From the NCBI GenBank assembly GCA_964385175.1, contig CAYLNL010000004.1, positions 124,001 to 188,000 on the forward strand: a DNA stretch of 64,000 bases. Direction: 5' to 3'. The notes below the pieces were generated by a model. The model was not told the DNA's origin, searched no databases, and saw only the letters and a list, made by a program, of their open reading frames with translations. Each line of letters begins with the position of its first letter. Within the stretch, counting starts at the first letter, position 1. This DNA is from CAYLNL01 sp964385175. GTDB taxonomy: Bacteria; Bacteroidota; Bacteroidia; Flavobacteriales; Flavobacteriaceae. A program made the translations under genes and the position numbers. This document shows, piece by piece, positions 46,071 through 58,300 of the stretch.

Positions 46071-49000
46071 GTTTTTCAAACCGGGAGGTTTGTTTATTGG
46101 TTAACGTAGATTTAACAGTTATCTTATATACATAGACTCCTTTTCCTATGGAATCGCCAAAATTGTCTTTCCCATCCCATGTAATTTCCCTCGAAAATCC
46201 ATCGGTTACAATAGTTTGGTTAGTAGTCCATACAATTTTGCCCGATACGGTGAATACTTGTATCTGCACTTGCAGGGGTTCAAAAGGTTTATTGTGATGG
46301 AACCAAAATTCGGTATAGCTGGTGAAGGGATTGGGGTAATTGAGAACACGTTCTAATTTTATGTCGGCATCGTCTAAGACAAGGAATTGAATTTCTGCTG
46401 TTGAGGCATTGTTATATACATCCCAGGCTCTAAAAGTGAGGGTGTGGAGGCCGGGCTCTAAATCCCGAAGCTGGTAACGGACTTTTCCGTTGGTATAATC
46501 ATCTGTTTCTGCTTCATAATAATCATTCAGGATAATAGGGGTAACTTCATTTCCATCTAAAAAGGCAACCATATCATGCCCTATTCCACTGGCGGTGTTT
46601 ATGCCATTTTGGTCGTTAAGAAGAGCCAGGAGTAGTGGTGAGGAGTTGGTAATTCCGCCCGAAACAAAATTTTCGTTATTGAGGTATAGTTTAATAACCG
46701 GGCTGGTAGTATCAGCAGGAGCGCCAACATTGATGCCTCCTACCATAATATCAGTGCTGTAACCGGTTTGGTCTTCTTCTGAATTTTCTCTTTGGGCGTA
46801 AAAACTTACTCTCCCGGTTCCTACCGGGATAGCTATATCTTTTGGAACTACGAACTGAAAGGAAAAAGCGCCTTGGTTTATAGAGGCTTTTCCTTTAAAA
46901 ACAGTTTCTCCTAAGGTATTGAAATTGAGTTTTATAAGGCTTCCTGCTCCATCTACGGTTCCATCATTTGCCAGAGTTTGGCGTTGTATTTCTTTGTCAT
47001 AAACACTTACTGACAGCAAACCGTTATAGGCGGGTAAGGGATTATCAAATTCATCTGTTATGGTTCCTTCCATTTTTACAAGGCTCAACGCCTGGAGGGT
47101 TTCTATTCCTGCCGCCACGGGAACATCATTTACTTCTGTGAGGTTTATTTTAGGCCTGGGTATAGCGAGTTTTAAAGCGGGGTCTCCTATATAAAAAATA
47201 ACCCGTTTCTGGCTGGTGCCTATAAAAGCGGGGTCTATTTTGGCTAACCGCAACGCTTCGGCTATGGAAGTGTATTCATTAGAACCAAAAGAGAAAAGAT
47301 ATTGAGATATAATATTATTGTAGGTGATGCCATTTCCCACAAATATCTGGCGGGTGGTGGTAATGAGTCCAATAGCGCCTCCTTCTTTGTTCCAATAGGT
47401 AAGCTCGCCGATGGTTTCACGCAAGGGATTATCAAACCTGGTAAACTCGCAGGTAACAGTAATAAAAAGAGGGTATTTGCCTTTATTGGTGAGATTTTGC
47501 GCTTCTGCTTTGCTAAAAAGCCGTTCTCCTGCGAGGCCTTCTTCATTACCGTGCCCAAAATAATTTATAACAAGAGAACCCAAGGCAACAGAGTTAAGGA
47601 GTTGGTTATTTACCTCGGGGTATCGCTCTCCTCCCGGGGAAACCTCTTGGCTATATGAGTCAGCATGAATTTTAGTAATGTTAATGAAGGGTTTATTAGT
47701 TTGCAAGTCAGTGGCGAGCTGGTCTAATTCAGCTTGTATAATTCCTTCCCAGGAAGCATCTACATCGTCTGAGATAAGGGTGAAACTATTGCGCCAGCTA
47801 CCCTGGTTTTCTTCGCTTTGATAGGCTATTATTTTGTCAACCATATCGCGGGCTTGCAATACTGTATTCGCCAATATTCTGCCTACAGCAACATCCATCA
47901 GGTCGTTGTCTAAAAGAGTGCCTTCATCTGTATCCATCATGGCATAAAAATCATCCGACGCTATTCCATTGGTTAAATTGAAGCTTTCGTAGGCATGAAA
48001 AACAGGCGTTACGTTGGTGTTGTTGGGCAGTCGGTTTTTATAGTCAACCGAAGCATCGCCAAAAAGGCAAACATATTTTACCCGCCGGGTTGGGTCTATA
48101 GCGTTTTCATACACATACCGTATAAAATTCCGAATGGCAGCAATATCCGGGTTGCTGGCATTCAATTCATTGTATATAGCGCTTAGAGTAACTACTTTAG
48201 TGGTAAGATTGGAATGAGTTTGATGAAAATTCGCCAGTCGTTGCGCTTCTTGTTGCAAAAAATCGGGAGTAATAATGAGGTAATCCACATCAGCAGAAAT
48301 GCCGTTAGTAGTGAAAATACTCCCGGTAAGATTCTGGTTGGGCACAGTTTTATCGTTCTGTATAATGGAGGGAGTATAAAAATCATTTTCATCTATGGCT
48401 ATATAGTTTCGTTGTTCTCCTAAAGCAGCTTTAAAGCTGAAATCGGGGAGTTGAGAGGTATTAGGGTAAGCGCTAACGTTATAACTATCAGTAACATCCC
48501 ATACCTGCTCTATGGAAGAGGCATTAGAAAAATTATACGCCACCACTCCTATAGCTGCCGCTGCGCCAGGGTAGGTAAATGGAAATTGTTTGCCGTAGCC
48601 GGTTAAAAAACAATCGGCCTCTACAGTAAGGTAGTCTAAATAGGCAATAGCAGAAGGGTTTCCGTTTTTTTGATAGGTGAGTCTAATGGTAACATCCTGA
48701 GACGTTACCGCAGCGCTCCCAAATCGCAATCCTCTCTTAAAACCAGAGCCATCTATGCTAAAAGCGTCTTGTGTAGCTTGAAAGGTGGTACCGGCCGGAA
48801 TGGCGGGAAAACCAAAGTTAATCACCTGCTGCCCGTTTATGTAGGCTTGCATAGTGGTAGGTGTGCTTGATACAGAAGCGGGTTTTACGCCTATGGTTAC
48901 ATTGGCGGCAAGGTTTATAGTGGGAAAGGTGAAGGAAATATTTTTTTCGGTTTCAATATCAAAAATATCTCCAAACCAACGCCTTCCTATTTTCGCTATG

Positions 49001-49944
49001 TTTTGCTGGTCTTCTTCGTGAAATTGATAGGCAGTATAAGTAGTGCGTATTATATTGGGAGGGGCGGCTGGTTCTACAGAATTTTGAATACGTTTCCCGT
49101 TAGCGCCTTCAACGGTTATAAAGTAAGAGGCTTTATCGGTAAACAGATTCCGGTGGGTTTGGCTCTCTTCATTCCACTCATCTGTTCCTATGGCATAAAA
49201 AAGAATAAAATCGTCATTACTAAATACCCCATCAGATTCTCCCACAACTTGTATAGCATTTTCACGAATATCCGTAACATAATCGTCTTGGTTTATAAGG
49301 GGAAGCATCCTCCCCCCCTGCCCATATATTTTTATTTTTCTCGGGTCTATGGCAGAGGGGTTCATCCCAAGAGCGCTTAAAAAGGATTTATCAATTTTAT
49401 AAACACCCGATTTTTCTACATAAAATTTATACCAGGCGCCAGTGGCTAATACGGAATTTTCAATGGCGGCTATAGCCGAAATTTTTTTAGGCGGGGTTTT
49501 AATCACAGAAAGGTCTTGGTATTGATAATGTATATCAAACGAAACCAGTTTTTTGAGAACTCCACCCTCTTTATAAATAGGATTGAGCGATACAGCTGCA
49601 TAAAGGGTGCCTCGTGCAGCAGTATAACTGAATCTGGGTTGTATTCCCGTGGGAATTTCAGATTCCGGGAGGTCGTATAGTTCAGTGGGCAGTATAGGCT
49701 GAGATTGTATGTTTTTTAGAGAAAAGGTAGTTTTGTCTATCGGTTGATTTTCCTGCCATTGCATGAAAAATTCTAATTTGCCATCTGCGTAGCTGAATTG
49801 TTTCCCTTTAAAATAAGGAATGTTGTATGTTTTGGTAGCGGTGCCTACACGTTTCGAGGCTTCCCATTCTAAAACGATTTGTCTTTGTTGGGCAGAGAGG
49901 TATAAACAACTGAGGTATATAAGTATGCGTAGGGTGTTTTTCAT
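46057..49944 (-). CDS. porU: T9SS sortase PorU
   Basis: 1295 residues. Signal peptide (1-18), an N-terminal domain, and a C25 gingipain-like peptidase domain whose catalytic pair is visible: His in NYFGHGNEEG (about 794) and Cys in VTCEFTRFDNP (about 830). The C-terminus carries a T9SS-type sorting domain (NYPNPFTSYTEF to KLVIL). PorU removes the C-terminal signal of T9SS cargo and links it to a surface lipid. From recall, gldJ lies directly upstream in Flavobacterium; here the upstream position is taken by a divergent T9SS-cargo/RHS gene cluster. Confidence 0.96.
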   Translation of the reverse strand: MKNTLRILIYLSCLYLSAQQRQIVLEWEASKRVGTATKTYNIPYFKGKQFSYADGKLEFFMQWQENQPIDKTTFSLKNIQSQPILPTELYDLPESEIPTGIQPRFSYTAARGTLYAAVSLNPIYKEGGVLKKLVSFDIHYQYQDLSVIKTPPKKISAIAAIENSVLATGAWYKFYVEKSGVYKIDKSFLSALGMNPSAIDPRKIKIYGQGGRMLPLINQDDYVTDIRENAIQVVGESDGVFSNDDFILFYAIGTDEWNEESQTHRNLFTDKASYFITVEGANGKRIQNSVEPAAPPNIIRTTYTAYQFHEEDQQNIAKIGRRWFGDIFDIETEKNISFTFPTINLAANVTIGVKPASVSSTPTTMQAYINGQQVINFGFPAIPAGTTFQATQDAFSIDGSGFKRGLRFGSAAVTSQDVTIRLTYQKNGNPSAIAYLDYLTVEADCFLTGYGKQFPFTYPGAAAAIGVVAYNFSNASSIEQVWDVTDSYNVSAYPNTSQLPDFSFKAALGEQRNYIAIDENDFYTPSIIQNDKTVPNQNLTGSIFTTNGISADVDYLIITPDFLQQEAQRLANFHQTHSNLTTKVVTLSAIYNELNASNPDIAAIRNFIRYVYENAIDPTRRVKYVCLFGDASVDYKNRLPNNTNVTPVFHAYESFNLTNGIASDDFYAMMDTDEGTLLDNDLMDVAVGRILANTVLQARDMVDKIIAYQSEENQGSWRNSFTLISDDVDASWEGIIQAELDQLATDLQTNKPFINITKIHADSYSQEVSPGGERYPEVNNQLLNSVALGSLVINYFGHGNEEGLAGERLFSKAEAQNLTNKGKYPLFITVTCEFTRFDNPLRETIGELTYWNKEGGAIGLITTTRQIFVGNGITYNNIISQYLFSFGSNEYTSIAEALRLAKIDPAFIGTSQKRVIFYIGDPALKLAIPRPKINLTEVNDVPVAAGIETLQALSLVKMEGTITDEFDNPLPAYNGLLSVSVYDKEIQRQTLANDGTVDGAGSLIKLNFNTLGETVFKGKASINQGAFSFQFVVPKDIAIPVGTGRVSFYAQRENSEEDQTGYSTDIMVGGINVGAPADTTSPVIKLYLNNENFVSGGITNSSPLLLALLNDQNGINTASGIGHDMVAFLDGNEVTPIILNDYYEAETDDYTNGKVRYQLRDLEPGLHTLTFRAWDVYNNASTAEIQFLVLDDADIKLERVLNYPNPFTSYTEFWFHHNKPFEPLQVQIQVFTVSGKIVWTTNQTIVTDGFSREITWDGKDNFGDSIGKGVYVYKITVKSTLTNKQTSRFEKLVIL

Positions 49945-50231
49945 AGTTTATCCAACGATTTTTTTCTAAAGATAGTATATTTGGTTAGAATCAGATATTT
50001 CAAATTTAAGATAGGTAGTTTTCGGTGATTTGTTATCGTATAGATTTTGAATTTTTTGATATAAAGAAAAAACTCAAACCATTATTAAAAGAAACTTTAG
50101 GTTAAAAATTATTTGTTCAGGTACTACCCGTATATTCAATTACTATTAACTCACTCTCAATAAAATAATGGTAAAATAATAAACCATTCACAAACAAAAA
50201 CTGATTGTGTATAAAATTCCAATTATTAAAT
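49945..50231. other. AT-rich intergenic region between porU and the RHS cluster
   Basis: Divergent spacer. No open frame or hairpin terminator found. The promoter for porU must lie here; a TATCTTTA at about 49965-49972 (minus strand) is a weak candidate -7. Confidence 0.5.
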
Positions 50232-50262
50232 TTTGTTCTGAAAAATAAATTTTATAGCTTTG
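50232..50262 (+). promoter_or_regulatory. Strong consensus promoter for the T9SS-cargo/RHS/immunity operon
   Basis: TTTG at 50232-50235, 19 nt, then TAGCTTTG (50255-50262), an exact TTTG-N19-TAnnTTTG. The first ATG is 72 bp downstream. Confidence 0.75.
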
Positions 50263-50334
50263 TCTCGTAATAAAATAACAATATACTATCATAATATTTA
50301 AAAAAAGAAAGATTTCTATTAAAAAATCATAAGT

Positions 50335-52272
50335 ATGAAACAGTTTTATATTTGGCTATTACTGGGTGTACAGTTCGGTATAGCCCAATCCAAAATACAG
50401 CCGGTTGTGCGGCTCACCCAACAAAATGTAACGGAATTGGGAGGCACTTACCAGCGGGAAATCACTACGCAGGAAGCGGTTTCGGAGAGTCCAAAAGAGC
50501 ATTTTATCAATTTTAACCCGGCTCTCTACTTAACAGGCGAAAAAGCCTACTGGGAAATACCCTATTCTTTGGGAAACCTTGCATACGCTACCATTTTCAC
50601 TGTTTACCAGGCAGAAAATACCGCCTCAGAACAAAGAATATGGCAATTAATGGGCAAAGACTCTCAGGCGAGCCTCACTACCCGAAACGTGTACAACTCA
50701 GACAGAAATCTATCATACGAAGGTGGCGCCACCCAGGCACCTGTCTTGAGCACCTATACACAGTTTTATACCCCAAAAAACAGAAACGAAACCACCGTAG
50801 CCCAGCAGCTCATAGTGGGTGGCGCCACCCGCGAAACAGATGCTGCCTTTAAAGGCAGCATCGCCGAAATTTTGGTGTACGGCGCTGTATTGAAAAGCGA
50901 GGAGCGCCAGAAAATAGAAAGCAGTCTAGCGCTGAAATATGGTATTACCCTTACCAATGGAAAAAATTACTTAGCCTCCGATAAAACCATCAGCTGGAAC
51001 ACAGAAAAGAACCTTGTTTTCACCCATCGGGTTGCGGGAATTGGCAGAGACGATGCGATGGGGCTATACCAAAAACAATCCGGCAGCACCGCCGAACCCG
51101 GTATTCTCACCCTGGCGGCAGGGGAATTGGCTCCCTCCAACGCCCAGAATACCGTTACCCTTGACGATCGGAATTTTATAGTATGGGGCGACAACAACGC
51201 TCCCTTACAAACAGAGGAAGCACAGCCTGCAAAAAACAGGCCGGCGCTTTTGCAACGACACTGGCTGATACAACTCACGGGAAAGACTGTGGCAAACGTT
51301 TCCACACAGGTTCTATTTACCATTTCCGGGATAGTTTCCCAAGCCGCCCGGGCCGAAGATTATTGGTTGGTAATTGACCCAAGCGGAACCGGTGATTTCC
51401 TCCCCCAGCATACCCGTTACATTCCCGCCGATGCCGTGACACCCGATGGAATGCTTTCTTTTAGAAACATAGCCTGGGATACCGATGGTTCCGGAACGGA
51501 TCTGTTTACATTCGCTGCCAAAACACCGCTGCAAGCCCTTTTAACTGCCAAAACACCCATTAGTTGTGAAAACCTTTACAACGGAGTACTCCAATATACC
51601 GTAAGCGGAGGCTTACCGCCTTATACCTATCAACTCGCTTCAAAAACAGGATACAACCGCCAATGGCGAAGCGATGACGCAAAAGAAACAAACTCCCTGA
51701 TACAAAATTTAGCCGGAGACGAATACACCCTTACCGCCACCGATTCCATGGGACAACAAAACTCGGTCAGTTATGTATTGGAAAATCCCGTTTCCATCGC
51801 CATTAACCTGGGCACCGACAGGATACTCCCCACGGAAGAACCTTTGTACTTAGACGCTTCCGCCTCCCATCCGGCAGGAACCACCTACCAGTGGACATCT
51901 GATAACGGGTTTAGCAGCAGCGCTCCATCCGTCTCCATCACCCAACCCGGCACCTACCAGGTTACGGCAACCACTCCGCTGGGATGTACTGCTCAAGATT
52001 CCATTACCATCTTAGAGAGCCTCATTCAATCTTTTTCCCTATACCCCAATCAATCCAAAGACGGGAACTATCAAATAGAAATTCTTCTCAAAGCCGACAG
52101 GGACATATCTGTAAAAGTATATGATATAACCAGCCGTCTGCTGACTTCCATGGAAGGAAAAAACAATCGCACGTATAATTTTTCGGGACACATTTCGGCA
52201 GGAGCGGGTATTTACACTATTGTGTTAGAAACCCCCGAGGAGAAAATTTCCCGCAAACTTATTGTAGAATAA
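50335..52272 (+). CDS. T9SS type A sorting domain surface protein with a LamG-like domain
   Basis: 645 residues. Signal peptide (1-18, FGIAQS), then a concanavalin/LamG-like region (about 55-205) with GSIAEILVYGAVL and the linked motif ALKYGITL, RVAGIGRDDAMGLYQKQS. An SprB-like/PKD-like repeat region follows (about 400-560), and a C-terminal T9SS type A sorting domain starts near SLYPNQS and ends LIVE. It should be exported through SprA/PorV and cut by PorU, leaving it on the surface. No catalytic residues are evident; adhesion or a scaffold role is inferred. It lies 50 bp upstream of the giant RHS gene and shares its promoter. Confidence 0.85.
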   Translation: MKQFYIWLLLGVQFGIAQSKIQPVVRLTQQNVTELGGTYQREITTQEAVSESPKEHFINFNPALYLTGEKAYWEIPYSLGNLAYATIFTVYQAENTASEQRIWQLMGKDSQASLTTRNVYNSDRNLSYEGGATQAPVLSTYTQFYTPKNRNETTVAQQLIVGGATRETDAAFKGSIAEILVYGAVLKSEERQKIESSLALKYGITLTNGKNYLASDKTISWNTEKNLVFTHRVAGIGRDDAMGLYQKQSGSTAEPGILTLAAGELAPSNAQNTVTLDDRNFIVWGDNNAPLQTEEAQPAKNRPALLQRHWLIQLTGKTVANVSTQVLFTISGIVSQAARAEDYWLVIDPSGTGDFLPQHTRYIPADAVTPDGMLSFRNIAWDTDGSGTDLFTFAAKTPLQALLTAKTPISCENLYNGVLQYTVSGGLPPYTYQLASKTGYNRQWRSDDAKETNSLIQNLAGDEYTLTATDSMGQQNSVSYVLENPVSIAINLGTDRILPTEEPLYLDASASHPAGTTYQWTSDNGFSSSAPSVSITQPGTYQVTATTPLGCTAQDSITILESLIQSFSLYPNQSKDGNYQIEILLKADRDISVKVYDITSRLLTSMEGKNNRTYNFSGHISAGAGIYTIVLETPEEKISRKLIVE

Positions 52273-52322
52273 TTTCAAATATCCAAAAAAACACCAGAAA
52301 GAACACATAAAATATCAATCCC

Positions 52323-55300
52323 ATGAACCGAATAGTACCCTTCGTTATAAGCCTGCTCAGCATTCCTTCTTCAGGATACACCCGGGCTATTGACCCTGTA
52401 AAAAAGGACAAAACCACTACAGAAACCACCCTATTTTACCCTTCCGCCCAGAAAGAAGGGTTCATTGGCATTTCCCCTGAAAAGAAGTTCGACAGCCCAG
52501 CCGACAACGTTTTTGAGGTAGTATTGGCAGATGCTCCCGCCCCGGGAGATGAGGTATGGCTTACCTACCAGTTGTACGGTCTGCAAGACCACACGGCCGT
52601 ATCGCGCAGCATCAACAACCAGGTATCGGTAGGCGGTTATTTAATACAGAAACATACCGATTGGAGCGCTCAGAAAGAACAAATCGCCGTGCATTGGCTC
52701 AAAAAAGGAAGCAATCTCGTCCGCTTTACCCTTCCCGAAGGAGTGGACTACCACTATGCCATTAAAAACTTAGGGTTTCTCGTGAAAAAAGGCGCTGCAA
52801 AATCCTCCCGGAACATCCTCATCAACCAGCCCGAAACCCATTCGTATTATGGCGAAACCGGTTATGTGAAAGGATTTGTTACCGGGAAAGACTGTGAAAA
52901 AGCCCGTATTTATATAGACGGCAAAGCGGTACTCTCGGTAGCATCGGAATTTGAAGGCCTCTCACAGCGCAAAGGCGAATCCATCTCCTGGTACAGCACC
53001 ATAAAAGCAGTGTTCCCCGATGGAGAAATCCTGGAAAAACGCGTATCCTATACCACTCCCCAGGCGCTTACCCGCAAAAACACCATTGCCCCTAATGCAG
53101 CCCTGGTAGCGGAAAATACTTTTATTCCCGGTAAAAGCCTGCAACTTACCCTAACAGGCGCTTCGCTAACCGTGAGCCCGGACGCCCTTACCGGTAAAAG
53201 AAACCTCTCCATAACCGCTCTACGCCCCATAGACATACCCGCTATGGACATGGGCATGGTAAATGTAACCAAAGAACATGGCGGCTTCCGGTTTTTGCCC
53301 CATGGCACCCAATTTGCAAAAGACGCCGGCGTTGCCCTGACGTACGACCCTTCAAAAATACCCCAGGGCTACACCGAAAAAGACATCCGAACCTATTACT
53401 TCGACGAAACTACCCGCCACTGGGTAGCCCTGAAACGAGACAGCATTGCAGCGGGCTCCCACACCATCCTGTCTAAAACCGGGCATTTCACCGATATGAT
53501 CAACGCCATCATAAAAGTGCCCGAATCTCCCGAAACGGCCGGCTTTACCCCTACCTCCATCAAAGACATAAAAGCCGCCGACCCTTCAGCCGGTATCAAT
53601 ACCGTGGAACCGCCTTCCGCCAACAATATGGGAACCGCCAACATGAGCTACCCCATTACGCTGCCCGCGGGCCGCCAGGGCATGCAGCCTCAGCTCGCTA
53701 TCCAGTACAACAGCGAAGGCGATAACAGCTGGCTTGGCATGGGCTGGAACCTCCAGCTACCCGCCATCACCATAGACACCCGTTGGGGCGTTCCCCGGTA
53801 TTGGCCCGCGCAGGAAACCGAAACCTACAGCTTCGGAGGCGAGCAACTGAGCCCGGTAGCCCACCGCGGCGCCCTCCAAAACCGAAGCGCCGAAAAACAG
53901 TTTTATCCCCGTGTGGAAGGCGGGTTCAACCGCATCATCCGCCACGGAGACAGCCCAACCAACTACTGGTGGGAGGTAACCGATAAATCGGGCACCCGTT
54001 ATTTTTACGGAGGCACCCCCGCCTCGGGCGTGGACACGAGGGCCATCCTCACAGACGCTTGGGGTAACATCGCCCACTGGGCGCTCACAGAAGTGCGCGA
54101 CACCAACGATAATTTTGTACGCTACCAGTACACCCAGGTAGAAGACGCCGGGGTACAAGGAGGCACGGTCCCCGGCTATCAACTCTACATCGCCCGTATT
54201 TCCTACACGGGCCACCAGGATGCCGAAGGACCCTACGAGGTAATCTTCACACGCGACCGCGACCTGGGCGAGAGCAGGCGCGCAGACGTGGGCATAAACG
54301 CCCGCTACGGCTTTAAACAGGTAACCGCAGACCTCCTGCGCCGTATAGACGTGCAATTTAGCGGGCAGAGCGTCCGCAGCTACGAACTCCAGTACACCCA
54401 GGGCGCCTTTTACAAAACCCTTCTTCGCCACCTCATTGAGTACGATGCCAACGGCAATGAATTCACCCGGCACGAATTGGAGTATTATGACGAAGTGCGC
54501 AACCAGGACGGCGTGTATGAACCCTTTACCGCCCAGGAAAACTGGACATCTCGTCTTGACACTGTAAGCAAAGGATTTAAAAATCCCTTAGAGAGTTTTA
54601 ATGGAGATGCCTCGATGCTCAGTGGTTCTGGATCCGATAGTAAAACCCTTGGAGTAGCAGTAACCGTTGGGATTAATGACGGTAAGTTAATCAATAAAAG
54701 TCTTACCTTGGGAGGTAAACTTGGTTTTTCTATTTCAGACTCCGAGGGTATGCTGACGCTTGTGGATATTAACGGAGATGGGCTACCAGATAAAGTAATT
54801 GCAAATAGCAATGGATTATTTTATCGGGCTAATTTATCAGGACCTGGAGGAAATCCGGTTTTTGACGATAATCTTCCACCCACCCCCATCACAGGAGTAA
54901 CTGAATTTAGCAGATCTAACACAATAACGGGAAATTTCGGCTTTGAAGCACACCTCGGTTTTGGAACTCCCTTCAGTGAAGGTTTCATCGGGGAAGACAC
55001 TATGATATCTAAAACCGTGGAAAACACCTATTTTTCTGATGTTAATGGGGATGGTCTCATCGATATTGTTTCCAATGGAAAAGCCTATTACAACCATATT
55101 GACGACAACGGCAACCCGGTATTTACCCAATCCAGCGCCGATACTCCCAATCCCATTGATGAGAATAGTACAATAGATGCCGGTATAGTGGAAATAGACC
55201 CCGCCGAGCAGGAAGCGTTGATAGACCAATATCCGCTGCACGATGTCGTAAAAGTATGGGAAGCCCCTTTCAACGGCATTGTACGCATCACCGGGCGGGT

Positions 55301-58300
55301 ACAATTAAAGCCGGGAGCAGCCCTCAAGGCGCATGACGGCGTGCGTGTGACCATTCAGCACAGCAGCACCGAGTTATGGAGCACCTTCATCGGTTCCGGC
55401 GACCATAGCCTGATAACTCCTACGGGCGTTGCCAACATAGCAGTAACCCGGGGAGACCGGTTGTATTTCCGGGTGCAATCGGTAGAAAACGGCGCCAACG
55501 ACCAGGTTACCTGGACCCCCGTAGTACAGTACACCGACCGACCGGTGGGGCTTACCAACGCCAACCAGCAAGTCGTCTATCGCTATGCCGCCGAGGAAGG
55601 ATTCATCCTCACCGCCAACCAAACCATAGAAGCGCCCATTGATGGCGTCCTTAAAGTAGAAGGACTTTTCCACAAACCCGTAACCTCCGATAACCTTACC
55701 GCTACCATCACCCACAACGGAGCGCCGCTATGGCAGCAAGCCTATACCTGGAATCAGTTGGCGGATGCTGTCATTGATATCGACGTCAATGTAAGCCAAG
55801 GCGATATTTTTCAGTTCCAGGTAACGGCAGACACCAATATCGACTGGAAGGCCCTCTCTTTTAGCCCGCGGATGTATTATACCGCCTCTAACGACCCCGC
55901 CTATCCCAACGTTACCGATGCTGAAGGGGAACCGCTTTTAGAATTTCACCCTACCATTCATTACAGCCTCTTTCCTGAACATTGGGTAGAAGGCGCCGAA
56001 AGCCGCTGGGTGTCAACCCTCAATGGCAATGTTACCATCGCTCCCGAACTAGCCTTCAACGGCGCTCCTAATGGAGAACTTACCCTATCCGTTAAACGAG
56101 CGAATCAACTGGTAGCCAAGCAAACCCTTACCATTGCGGGAGGGGTTGTAGCAGCGATACCTCCTCTTAATATAGCCGTAGCTGTGGGAGATGTATTTTT
56201 TATAGAATACCACACCACCAACCGGACGCTTGCCGAGGCGGTTATTACTGCCCGAGCGCTGGTGAACAACCCTGCCTGGATGAACCCGATCCGGCGCAAT
56301 GTAGCCCTCCATACGGTAGAAGACTCCTTTATCTTTGGACCCTTGTACCGCCACTGGGGGCAATTCGCCTACAACGGCAACCGGGAACGCGCCAACCAGC
56401 CCATCAACGAAGCTGATTTGGTATTGGATCCCGAAATTGAATCGTATAATCCTGCCAGTCTTGATGCTATCGAAAATCCGGAACAAGATTTCAACGGGGT
56501 ATATAATCCCTTAGAAAGCAATTTTGTGATGATGATACCGGTCGCGAAAGATCAACTCTGGCGCGGTTACGATGACCTGACGTATGTTACGGAAAGCGAA
56601 ATCAGTTCTTCTCGTCTGGGAATGGACGATATTTCAGTCATCGATCCGATCCCGGGAGGAGAAAATATACAAGCCATTAACCGGGTAACTCAAAGCTCAA
56701 ATTTTAGTGTCGCGGGCGGAGCGGGCGCTTTTGGTATAAATGCCGGCGTGAGTACGGGAGACGGATCAACCGATACACAAACAGATTTTATGGACATGAA
56801 CGGCGATCAATACCCGGATATTGTTACCAGGAGTCATATCCAATATACCTTACCTACCGGAAGACTGGAGGAAACCGGAATCCTGCATGTATTAGACCCA
56901 GACCTTCCAGACCCTCATAATTCTTTCAATCATAATTCTTCCAATCATGCCCATGGAGCTAATATAGGCGGCACCTATGCACATTCTAAAAGCAATCAAT
57001 CACTACCCGCCGGAAAACAAAATTCTCCTATAACAAATGCCAAGAGAGATCCCATACAATCGAATAATGCTGCCGTAACATCAAGCTCACCGCTGGGATT
57101 TAGTGGAAGCGGAAGTTATTCTGAAAATGAAGACAAAACCGGACACAGTTGGTTGGATGTAAACGGAGACGGGTTGCCCGACAAGGTGTACCGCGGTGGT
57201 GACGTGGCTCTTAACTTAGGGGATAGTTTTACTGTGCCGGAACCCTGGGGTTATTCGGAAATAAAAGATGGAGTATCCCAAGATTTTGGTGTAGGATTAG
57301 GAATTACCTTTGGTAACTGGAGCTATGCTTTAGGGGCTTCGCTTTCGCGAAACCAAAACGAAGCCAACGCAACGCTACAGGACATCAACGGAGATGGGTT
57401 GGTGGATATCGTTATGAAAGGGGAACCCATACGAGTGCGTTTCAATACCGGCAACGGTTTTGGACCGTTCATTCCGTGGACGGGCGCCAATACTATCAGT
57501 GATGGCGCTTCTACCGGCGAATCGGTAAATGTCGCTTTTACCTATTGCATTCCCTTGGTATTTCCAGTTCCGGCATTCAAATTGTGCATTAACCCCAGCG
57601 TTACGATAGGCCAGGGCGCCAGCCGCGAATGGACGCGTATTGCCGATATAGACGGAGACAGCTACCCGGACGTACTGAGTTCTCGAAAAGACGACGAGCT
57701 TACCGTGAAACGCTCTACCATCGGGCGCACCAACCTGCTGCGCAGCGTGCGCCGGCCCTTAGGCGCCGAGTTTACGGTGGCCTACGCCCGCACGGGCAAT
57801 ACCTACAACCTGCAAAACAGCAAATGGGTATTGAGCGAAGTGGTGGTACACGACGGCTTTAACGGAGACGGCGCCGATACCATGGCGAACGCCTTTGAGT
57901 ACGAAGACGGCTATTACGACCGGCACGAACGGGAATTTTACGGCTTTGCGCGGGTAACCAGCCGCCAGTTGGATACTCAGAACGGCAATGCCGTCTATCG
58001 CTCCGTAGTGCAGGAGTTCCACAACCAGCATTACTACGAAAAAGGGTTATTGGCGCGCGAATTTTTGCAGGACGGCGCCGGGAACCGCTACACGGAAACG
58101 CTGAACACCTACCAGCTGAAAGACATCGCCAGCGGCAGCATTTTGCCGGCGGACTATGCCACCAACGATGCCGGGGCGGCCTTCCCCGCCTTAGCGGAAA
58201 CGCTGAAACAGTTTTACGAAGGCCAGGGCGCCCCCCAGAAAAGCACGCAAATGACGTATAGCTACGATGCGCTGGGCAATGTAATCGGCTATACCGATTT

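Noticed and set aside
53757..54473. Long minus-strand open frame of 238 codons inside the RHS gene
   Set aside because: It lies wholly opposite a coding region with strong family matches; GC-rich coding DNA often leaves the other strand open. No family features seen.
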